A stretch of 6,553 bases of DNA from Acidobacteriota bacterium. Its GTDB lineage: Bacteria; Acidobacteriota; UBA890; WLXD01. Of the stretch, positions 1 to 5,126 are shown one piece after another (within the stretch, counting starts at the first letter, position 1; each line of letters opens with the position of its first letter). Where the stretch lies: NCBI GenBank assembly GCA_022571615.1, contig JACZXM010000180.1, forward strand, positions 1 through 6,553. The letters run 5' to 3'. The notes beneath the pieces are model-generated. The model had not been told where the DNA came from. It saw only the letters and a list, made by a program, of their open reading frames with translations, and made no database searches. Position numbers and translations under genes: made by a program.

Positions 1-320
1 CCTTCTCCGACTTCAATGACGACTCCGGCCGACGAATAGCCGAGCGGGACTGGAGAATCCAGGCGGTTCACCACCGCGCGGATGGTGGGCCCGACGCCCT
101 CGGTCCGCGCCTTCCGCAGCGCCTGCCGCACCAGGTCGGGCCGCTCGCGCGCCTTGCCCAGCAGGCCCTTTCGAGCCGTCTCCATTATCTGGCGCTCGGT
201 GCCGGGGCTGATCAACGAGGCCCGGTTGCGGACCAAGATTCCCCCGGGGCGGAGAGCGGGCGCGGGTACGTCGACCAAGGCGAGCTCGCCGTTACGGTAC
301 GTCTGACAGACCTGCTTCAC
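1..320 (-). CDS. Two-domain oxidoreductase (zinc-dehydrogenase-like / Gfo-Idh-MocA type), N-terminal part
   Basis: This partial gene starts at GTG 320-318 and reads 106 codons without a stop before leaving the left edge. The start is supported by AGAGG five to six bases upstream and by the product beginning MKQVCQTYRNGELALVDVP, the usual opening of this family. Residues 1-35 form the GroES-like beginning of a medium-chain dehydrogenase. ISPGTER (about residues 40-46) matches the family's IS-x-GTER motif. KGLLGKARERPDLV (about 53-66) and PLGYSSAGVV (about 92-101) are also hallmarks. Known members are about 700 residues, with an alcohol-dehydrogenase-like half followed by an NAD-dependent Gfo/Idh/MocA half, and usually lie in exopolysaccharide or O-antigen clusters. 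The second half is outside the window, so the fusion is inferred from the N-terminal signature. The substrate, probably a sugar or sugar nucleotide, is unknown. The gene is separated from the amidotransferase by 417 bases and may have its own promoter. Confidence 0.85.
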   Translation of the reverse strand, partial: MKQVCQTYRNGELALVDVPAPALRPGGILVRNRASLISPGTERQIMETARKGLLGKARERPDLVRQALRKARTEGVGPTIRAVVNRLDSPVPLGYSSAGVVIEVGE

Positions 321-324
321 ATCG

Positions 325-330
325 TCCTCT
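325..330 (-). promoter_or_regulatory. Ribosome binding site of the oxidoreductase
   Basis: On the minus strand AGAGGA lies four bases before GTG 320-318 (five from the end of the AGAGG core). It decides the GTG start, which otherwise has no in-frame ATG at a suitable place. Confidence 0.55.
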
Positions 331-410
331 GCGCAGCTTCAGAACAGATCATAGGCGAAACCAGGAAACTCCCCCTACGTTTAGAATTCAGCAAAGTATG
401 GCGTCCCCGT

Positions 411-439
411 GATATACGCGGTCGACAGGTAGGTGTCGA
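411..439 (-). promoter_or_regulatory. Candidate sigma-70-like promoter for the oxidoreductase
   Basis: On the minus strand TCGACA (439-434, five of six matches to TTGACA) is followed after exactly 17 bases by TATATC (416-411, four of six matches to TATAAT). Transcription would start near position 404, giving a leader of about 85 bases before GTG 320. The -35 box and most of the spacer sit inside a perfect inverted repeat, the arrangement expected if a dimeric repressor controls the site. Such matches arise by chance, and sigma factor usage here is unknown. Confidence 0.3.
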
Positions 440-442
440 CCG
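419..442. repeat. Perfect 9-base inverted repeat with 6-base spacer
   Basis: The arms CGGTCGACA (419-427) and TGTCGACCG (434-442) are exact reverse complements around GGTAGG (428-433). No run of T follows on either strand, so it is not a factor-independent terminator. Its overlap with a candidate -35 box suggests an operator. Alternatively it is a transcript hairpin or a chance product of the GTCGAC-rich composition; GTCGAC also occurs at 519-514 and 661-666. Confidence 0.6.
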
Positions 443-552
443 AACGTTTCGGGTAGACGGTCGCAGCTTCGTCAGGGGGTACGCCAGGCGTATCGACATG
501 GCCCACTTGGTCCGTCGTCGACGCCTATTAGTCGAATGCACGATACGTCCCG

Positions 553-693
553 TCAGCATTCGAGGACGGCCAGGTATCGCCTGGCAATGTCATCCCAGGA
601 AGCTGCGTGATTCTCGTTCTGGCTCCGTCCCAGCTTTACCAGCCTTTGCCGCAGGTCCGCGTCGACACGGCCGCCGTCCACGCCCGTGGCCAT
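553..693 (-). pseudogene. C-terminal relic of a GT4 glycosyltransferase
   Basis: This minus-strand frame of 46 codons runs from ATG 693-691 to TGA 555-553. From about residue 12 it reads ADLRQRLVKLGRSQNENHAA then SWDDIARRYLAVLEC. That is the typical ending of group 1 (GT4) glycosyltransferases: a short helix 'LRxxLxxxG', then 'SWdxiAxxYLavlE' as the last helix packing back onto the N-terminal domain. The rest of the enzyme, including the E-x7-E motif and nucleotide-sugar pocket, is absent. Upstream in the same frame the sequence turns into unrelated residues and within 45 bases enters the end of the amidotransferase. The best explanation is a glycosyltransferase gene whose body was lost by deletion or replaced when the amidotransferase gene arrived. 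The first ten residues are probably not original. Expression and function are unlikely. Confidence 0.6.
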
Positions 694-696
694 GTC

Positions 697-730
697 GGTC
701 CGAGACCCTTGCGGCGGGCCTTGTCGGACC
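697..730 (-). other. Weak stem-loop just after the amidotransferase stop
   Basis: GGTCCGA (697-703) and TCGGACC (724-730) are exact reverse complements separated by 20 bases, starting eight bases after the stop codon at 740-738. There is no T tract, so factor-independent termination is not supported. It could stabilise the 3' end of the transcript or be chance. Confidence 0.2.
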
Positions 731-737
731 ACCGAGT

Positions 738-2666
738 CTAATCTCGGAGAATGTGCTTGCGATACCAGACATCGAACATCATGATGCCAAATAGCTCCAT
801 GGAGTTGTCCCGCTTCCCCGCTTTGTGCTCCATCCGGAGCCGCCCTATCTCGCCCCTATCGAAGATGCCCTCTCGGCGCGTGTATTCCGGCCCCATGTGT
901 TCGTCAAAGTAGCCGTCTAGAGTATCGCGCATCCACAAAGCGAGGGGTGGTGTGAACCCCTTCTTGGGCAGATGCAGATTCTCGGGCGGGATGAGGTCCT
1001 TGAAGGCGTCTCGCAGAATGGCCTTGCTGGTCCCATTTCGGAGCTTGTGGCGATACGCGAGCGCCTGGCTGAACTCCACCACCCGGTAGTCCAGAAATGG
1101 CACGCGGACCTCCAGGGCGACGGCCATGCTCGTGCGATCGGTGTACTCCAGGATGTTGTCTACCAAAAACGTCTTCAGGTCGACGTACTGGACCTGGTTC
1201 ATGAAGTCGCGGACCGGTGTTGGACCGTTGCTTGCCGCGGCCAGGTATGACTTGATGAATCGTGAAGAAGGGTTTGCGTCGGCGAAGGGGGCGGGTTCAA
1301 GAAGCCTGCCCTTTGCGGCCTCGTCGAAGTAGTAGACCCACCGGGTGTACTGTCGAGCGAAATCCGGATCGAGCCCTTCGAAGAAGAGCTTCGCCCTGCG
1401 CAGCGAGGGCTGTTCGAAGTTGTCGGGCACCAGGCTCAGGACGGTGCGGGCCAGTTGCGGCAACAGTGGTACGCGCCCGGCCAGCCTGCCGTAACGGACC
1501 GCCCGGTAACGAGGGTATCCCGCGAAAAGCTCATCGCCTCCCGCGCCGGAGATAGCCACGGTGACATGCTCCCTCGTGGCCTTCGATATGAGGTACGAGA
1601 GGTAGAGCGTCGGATTGCCAAAGGGTTGGTCGAAGCAATCTATCAGCTCCAGCATCTCCTCTGGTTGGGAGATGTCGACGCTGATCTCATGATGCTCCGT
1701 ATCCCAACGCCGGGCGACGGCCGCGGCGGACTCCCTCTCGTCGTAGAACTCCTCGCCGGAGCCGGTGAAGGAGACCGTGAAAGTCTCGACTCGCTTCTGG
1801 CTTTGCTGCGCCATCAGGCCCACGAGGATCGAGGAGTCGATTCCACCGCTGAGAAACGCTCCCAGGGGCACATCGCTGATCATCTGCCGCTGGACCGCGT
1901 CCTCCAGGAGGGACCGGACTTGACTCGACCTCGCCTCGGCCGAAGCCGCCACGTCCGCCTCGAGCGCCGGATTCGCGGGAGCTGAAACAGGGTCCCAGTA
2001 GGACTCGATGCGGACCGTGTCCTTGAGGATGTCATAGCGAAGCCAGCTTCCCGGAGGTAGCTGCTTGATGTCGCGGTAAATCGTCTGGGGATGAGGAATA
2101 TACAGGTAGGTGAAGTAGTCCCAGACCGCCTGCCAGTTGATCTCCCTGTCGCAGACATCGGCCGCCAGCAACGCCTTGATCTCGCTGGCAAAGGCAAACC
2201 GACCGTTCTTGTGGACGTAGTAGAGCGGCTTGATGCCAAGATGATCGCGGGCCAGAAACAGGCTATGGGAGCGATCATCGTAGATGGCGAAGGCAAACAT
2301 GCCGTTGAGATGGCGAACGACGTCGGCCCCGAATTCCTCATAGAGGTGCACGACCACCTCGGTATCCGTGTTCGAGCGGAACCGGTGGCGGGCCTCGAGG
2401 TCCCGGCGCAACTCGCGGTGGTTGTAGACCTCTCCGTTGAAAACGATCCAGACGGTGCCATCTTCGTTGGCCATCGGTTGATGCCCGGCGCGGGAGAGAT
2501 CGATGATCGACAGCCTGGTATGGCCCAAGAAGGTGCTCTGGGCATCGTCTGGGGTTCGAAAGCGTTGGACACCGTCATCATCCGGACCCCGGTGCCTTAG
2601 AGAGTCCACCATCCGCCTGACCAGACCTTCATCTTCAACGCCCGTTATGCCGCAGATGCCGCACAC
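738..2666 (-). CDS. asnB: AsnB-type glutamine-hydrolysing amidotransferase (asparagine synthase family)
   Basis: The 642-residue product has both domains of glutamine-dependent asparagine synthetases. Residues 2 to about 200 are the class II glutaminase: MCGICG with nucleophile Cys2 (exposed when Met1 is removed), RHRGPDDDG (24-32), Arg51 in HTRLSIIDL, NGEVYN (77-82) and DTE (101-103). The synthetase half carries the PP-loop LSGGIDSS (272-279), SGAGGDELFAGY (373-384), LEVRVPFLDY (518-527) and LPKKGF (566-571). Glutamine is hydrolysed and ammonia passes to an adenylated carboxylate. Start GTG 2666 places Cys at position 2, which fixes it. In E. coli AsnB the corresponding motif is SGEGSDE, whose Glu348 is important for adenylate formation; here it is Ala375, so aspartate may not be the substrate. 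Homologues in O-antigen clusters (WbpS type) make uronamides, and the glycan context suggests the same here by inference. The length, somewhat above the 554 of E. coli AsnB, is normal for cluster-borne relatives. It lies three bases after the upstream gene and is probably co-transcribed with it. Confidence 0.9.
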   Translation of the reverse strand: MCGICGITGVEDEGLVRRMVDSLRHRGPDDDGVQRFRTPDDAQSTFLGHTRLSIIDLSRAGHQPMANEDGTVWIVFNGEVYNHRELRRDLEARHRFRSNTDTEVVVHLYEEFGADVVRHLNGMFAFAIYDDRSHSLFLARDHLGIKPLYYVHKNGRFAFASEIKALLAADVCDREINWQAVWDYFTYLYIPHPQTIYRDIKQLPPGSWLRYDILKDTVRIESYWDPVSAPANPALEADVAASAEARSSQVRSLLEDAVQRQMISDVPLGAFLSGGIDSSILVGLMAQQSQKRVETFTVSFTGSGEEFYDERESAAAVARRWDTEHHEISVDISQPEEMLELIDCFDQPFGNPTLYLSYLISKATREHVTVAISGAGGDELFAGYPRYRAVRYGRLAGRVPLLPQLARTVLSLVPDNFEQPSLRRAKLFFEGLDPDFARQYTRWVYYFDEAAKGRLLEPAPFADANPSSRFIKSYLAAASNGPTPVRDFMNQVQYVDLKTFLVDNILEYTDRTSMAVALEVRVPFLDYRVVEFSQALAYRHKLRNGTSKAILRDAFKDLIPPENLHLPKKGFTPPLALWMRDTLDGYFDEHMGPEYTRREGIFDRGEIGRLRMEHKAGKRDNSMELFGIMMFDVWYRKHILRD

Positions 2667-2669
2667 AGC

Positions 2670-3824
2670 TCAACCCTCAACGGCGGCCCGTTCCAACGAG
2701 CGCAATGTCATTTCCCCAACCTCATCCCACGTCGGAAATCGCTGCACCTGTTCGAGCGCGTTTATTCGAAGCGCGTCGCGTAATGGAGCGTCATCTATTA
2801 CTCGAGCAAGTGTGCTGGCGATTTCGCTAGGCTCGTACGGATCGAAATAAGCGGCAGCGTCTCCCGCGATCTCCGGCATCACACCAGCGCTCGAACAGGC
2901 GATGGGCAAGTCGGCTGCCAGGGCTTCAATCAGAGCTGTGGGGCAATTCTCGCAGGTGGACTGGAAAACAAAGGCGTGACACCCCGCGAGCAACGCCCCG
3001 ACGGCGTTGTGGGGCACTTCACCTGTCATGAGTACCGAGTCGTCCATGCCATACCTGTGCACCAGTCGCTGCAATTTCCTGAAGTAGCTCGCATTCCTGG
3101 CATTCCCCACCAGCACCAGCTGCACGTTCCTGCTCCCGAGCGTTTCTCGCGCCAGCGCATATCCTTCGATCAGCGCCGGGAAGTTCTTGTATGGGTATAG
3201 ATGGGATACACTCAGGAGATAAGGTTTGCGTATGCCCAACTGCTGCAACAACAGAGCCTCTGGTGGCTCCGTTCTGAGCTCGTCTCTACCGTGGTAGATC
3301 ACGTCACTGCGGTCGGGTGACAGGCCGAACCTCTGCACGAAAAGGTCTCTGAAGTACCGCGAGGGGAAGATCACCCGCGTTGCCGCGCGGGCCGACATCC
3401 GCATGAGAAGGCCAAGCGCCTTGAGCCATACCCAATCGTAGGCGCCTACCGACCGCGGCGTGATGTTCGAGCAGAACGGACCAATGTTGTGGAAAACCGT
3501 GACCGTTGGCACGGGGCTTCTGAAAGGGACGATGTTCCCCGGGCAGAACAAGACATCCGGACGGATTTTCCTGAGAATCTTCAGCAACGGATATTGCTCC
3601 CACGCCAGCTTGCCGGCCAGTGTGAAGGATCGTCCGCCAACGGCATGGACCTCGATTCGCTCGCCAAGTGAATCCGCCAGTATTGGGATACTTTCGGCGC
3701 GTGTGAAGAGCGAGATTCTGTGTTCGCGGACCACGCCATTCCTTGCCCATGCGTCAAGGAGATTTCGCAGGTGGTTTAACCCACCCCCGTGCATGCGGTA
3801 TGTGGCATTTATTGCTATATGCAA
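2670..3824 (-). CDS. GT4-family glycosyltransferase (GT-B fold)
   Basis: This 384-residue retaining glycosyltransferase transfers a sugar from a nucleotide sugar to a growing glycan at the cytoplasmic membrane face. The N-terminal Rossmann-like domain starts MHIAINATYRMHGGGLNHL, with the glycine-rich loop at 13-15. FHNIGPF (111-117) and PSRYFRDLF (154-162) follow. The donor domain opens with LLSVSHLYPYKNF (203-215, Lys213 being the usual phosphate contact), then LVLVGN (236-241). It ends with the E-x7-E signature Glu292/Glu300 within ENCPTALIEALA, and PEIAGDAAAYFDPYEP. The start is TTG 3824-3822: it gives the canonical first beta strand and has AAGGG nine bases upstream, while the next Met (residue 11) would remove that strand. 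No transmembrane segment is obvious. Donor and acceptor cannot be told from sequence. The 'SHLYPYKN' variant recurs in cluster-borne GT4 enzymes. The stop lies three bases before the amidotransferase start, so the two are probably one transcript. Confidence 0.9.
   Translation of the reverse strand: MHIAINATYRMHGGGLNHLRNLLDAWARNGVVREHRISLFTRAESIPILADSLGERIEVHAVGGRSFTLAGKLAWEQYPLLKILRKIRPDVLFCPGNIVPFRSPVPTVTVFHNIGPFCSNITPRSVGAYDWVWLKALGLLMRMSARAATRVIFPSRYFRDLFVQRFGLSPDRSDVIYHGRDELRTEPPEALLLQQLGIRKPYLLSVSHLYPYKNFPALIEGYALARETLGSRNVQLVLVGNARNASYFRKLQRLVHRYGMDDSVLMTGEVPHNAVGALLAGCHAFVFQSTCENCPTALIEALAADLPIACSSAGVMPEIAGDAAAYFDPYEPSEIASTLARVIDDAPLRDALRINALEQVQRFPTWDEVGEMTLRSLERAAVEG
2674..2678 (-). 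promoter_or_regulatory. Ribosome binding site of the amidotransferase
   Basis: GAGGG on the minus strand lies seven bases before GTG 2666-2664, inside the last codons of the upstream glycosyltransferase gene. It supports the GTG start and suggests translation coupled to the preceding gene. Confidence 0.55.
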
Positions 3825-3971
3825 TTAACGGTGCCCTTAACGCCTGTACGAGTCCGAGCAACCAGCCCTCCTCTTCGCCACAGACCATTGCGGTTCACCC
3901 CTGGTCTCATAAGTTGCCCACGTGCCTCTGCTCCGCCCCGCGCAGCCTGAGGTGAAGAGGGCTATGGCCGT
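3825..3971. other. 147-base gap between the two glycosyltransferase genes
   Basis: The gap carries the AAGGG ribosome binding site of the downstream gene (around 3834-3838) and otherwise nothing convincing. A TATGAG-like -10 is present on the minus strand near 3907-3912, but no acceptable -35 lies 16-18 bases upstream. There is no hairpin with a T tract and no JUMPstart/ops-like element. A 31-codon frame on the minus strand (MRPGVNRNGLW start) is too weak to call. Transcription through the gap is likely but a second promoter cannot be excluded. Confidence 0.4.
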
Positions 3972-5126
3972 TCAACATTCCGGTGGACTCGAAATCCATT
4001 CGAGGATGTTTCGCGCTCGGTCCGCGCTCGCCTCCTGCGTCGTTTTCTTCAGAGCAGCCTGCCCCATCGCCCGCCGTCGGTCCGGGTCGTCGATCAGAGT
4101 CGTGATGGCCCCTTGGATTTCGTCGACGTCGAGTGGATCGACCAGTATGCCCACGGAAGAATCGAGGAACTCCAGATTGGCCCTGGTCCTCGAGGCGACC
4201 ACGGGTAGGCCGCAGGCCATGGCCTCTCTCAGAGCATTGGAAGAGCCCTCGGCGAGGGAGGGGTGCACCAGGATGTCCGCTGCGCTGAGCCAGAGCGGCA
4301 CCTGCTCATGTTCGATCGCGCCGGCGAACAGGACCTGGGGCCCCGTGGGCTCTATCGGGCCGCTGCCGACGAAGATGGCCCCGATGTCTCTCCGTGCCTC
4401 AATGGCTTGGAGTACCCTGTCCGGGCCCTTGTTGTGATTGAAGTGTCCCAGAAACGCGACGATGGCCTTGTCGGGAGGAAGGCCCAGCTGCCGCCTCATC
4501 TCCTCTCTCGGTCGAGGCCGGAAGTGTTGGGCGGCGGCATTGGGGAAGACCCTCACGCGGTCTTCGGCGGCCCCGTATCGCTCGATGCACCTCTCTCGTG
4601 TTGCCTCTGAGACGGCGACTACCTTCGCGAAGCCGGCCAGGTCCTCACGCATGCGAGGCAGTCCCATGTGGCGCTCGTAGTGCTCGAAGGAGGACTCCCC
4701 CAGCGCTACCACCGATGGCACCCCCAGATTCCTGGCCGATCGCTGAGCGCTGAGCCCGGCGGGGTACAGAAAATGCCCGTAGCACAGGTCGGGAGCCCAC
4801 CGCAGCGACCTGACGCCCCGGCGCACCGCGCGCCAGAAGCTTGCCACGGTCCAGCGGTACGTGGAGAGTCCTCCAGGAAGGGCCTTGTTGGAAAAGGGCA
4901 GGTAGCGGGGCCTGCGAATCTCAACACCGTCTCGGGTCTCGGCGAACGTAGCGGGTCCGAGGCGTTGGCGCCACGCCGTCCGGCTGAATGCGCTTTGCGG
5001 GGCCAGCACGGCTAGCTCCACACCCAGGGCCCGGAACTCCGCCATCAGGACGTGAACGAAGGTCCCTCGGTCGGGCTCGGCGTCCGACGGATAGCCGCTG
5101 GCCACGGTCAGGATTCTCGTGCTCAC
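3972..5126 (-). CDS. GT4-family glycosyltransferase, TuaC-like
   Basis: This 384-residue GT-B glycosyltransferase is not obviously similar to the neighbouring one beyond the shared fold. The opening MSTRILTVASGYPSDAEPD then RGTFVHVLMAEFRALG (20-35), plus GHFLYPAGLSAQRSAR (117-132), follow the pattern of TuaC-type enzymes of teichuronic-acid and exopolysaccharide synthesis. AVSEATRERC (171-180) is the usual interdomain segment. The donor domain opens with FLGHFNHNKGPDRVL (225-239), in which Lys233 is kept and the frequent Arg is replaced by His228, a variant seen in this group. FVGSGP (252-257) follows, then the E-x7-E pair Glu293/Glu301 in EGSSNALREAMACG. The sugar and linkage are unknown. 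GTG start 5126-5124 shares its first base with the last base of the preceding TAG, so translation is probably coupled to the ligase gene. A GAGG lies about ten bases upstream. The C-terminus ends in a short PPEC tail. Confidence 0.9.
   Translation of the reverse strand: MSTRILTVASGYPSDAEPDRGTFVHVLMAEFRALGVELAVLAPQSAFSRTAWRQRLGPATFAETRDGVEIRRPRYLPFSNKALPGGLSTYRWTVASFWRAVRRGVRSLRWAPDLCYGHFLYPAGLSAQRSARNLGVPSVVALGESSFEHYERHMGLPRMREDLAGFAKVVAVSEATRERCIERYGAAEDRVRVFPNAAAQHFRPRPREEMRRQLGLPPDKAIVAFLGHFNHNKGPDRVLQAIEARRDIGAIFVGSGPIEPTGPQVLFAGAIEHEQVPLWLSAADILVHPSLAEGSSNALREAMACGLPVVASRTRANLEFLDSSVGILVDPLDVDEIQGAITTLIDDPDRRRAMGQAALKKTTQEASADRARNILEWISSPPEC

Larger units (their letters stand above)
381..506 (-). 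other. Unrecognised 41-codon open frame, possibly a relic or small protein
   Basis: On the minus strand a frame opens after tandem stops (TAA TAG, around 517-522) and closes at TAA 383-381. The only usable start is GTG 506-504, preceded by a poor GGAC. The product would begin MGHVDTPGVPPDEAATVYP and end TAYITGTPYFAEF, with an aromatic-rich tail. The composition looks protein-like, with C or G at about two thirds of third positions, but I recognise no family and no membrane segment. The candidate promoter and inverted repeat at 411-442 fall inside it, which argues that the frame may be fortuitous. It could also be the tail of a decayed gene. Confidence 0.2.
321..552. other. Non-coding or decayed stretch before the oxidoreductase
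   Basis: These 232 bases separate the end of the glycosyltransferase relic from the oxidoreductase start. The part at about 340-420 is visibly richer in A and T than the neighbouring genes, as expected of a leader or decayed sequence. It holds a perfect 9-base inverted repeat, a candidate promoter, a short 6-base-arm palindrome at 480-492 and one unrecognised 41-codon open frame. No RNA gene, transposase fragment or direct repeat is recognisable. Confidence 0.5.

Noticed and set aside
348..353. TATGAT as a -10 box closer to the oxidoreductase start
   Set aside because: No acceptable -35 box lies 16-18 bases upstream (G-rich AGGGGG region) and there is no extended -10 TG.
480..492. Short palindrome TACGCC-A-GGCGTA
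   Set aside because: The six-base arms around one base are too short to separate from chance, and no promoter or terminator element accompanies them.
317..559. 80-codon minus-strand frame
   Set aside because: It is Arg/Ser/Thr-rich with no recognisable motif, and it overlaps the oxidoreductase start and the relic's stop.
498..794. 98-codon plus-strand frame
   Set aside because: It is antisense to the glycosyltransferase relic and the end of the amidotransferase, with low-complexity Arg/Pro/Ala composition.
1455..1985. 176-codon plus-strand frame
   Set aside because: It is antisense to the synthetase half of the amidotransferase and shows no family resemblance.
1880..2581. 233-codon minus-strand frame inside the amidotransferase gene
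   Set aside because: It is a frame-shifted shadow of the amidotransferase, rich in Arg/Ser/Pro/Thr with no domain, while the main frame carries the full glutaminase domain over the same bases.
3304..3750. 148-codon minus-strand frame
   Set aside because: It overlaps the second glycosyltransferase out of frame; the glycosyltransferase frame has the conserved motifs.
2670..5126. The two glycosyltransferases as a recent tandem duplication, since both are 384 residues
   Set aside because: Their sequences differ throughout apart from fold-level motifs (E-x7-E, donor-site Lys), so the equal length is coincidence.
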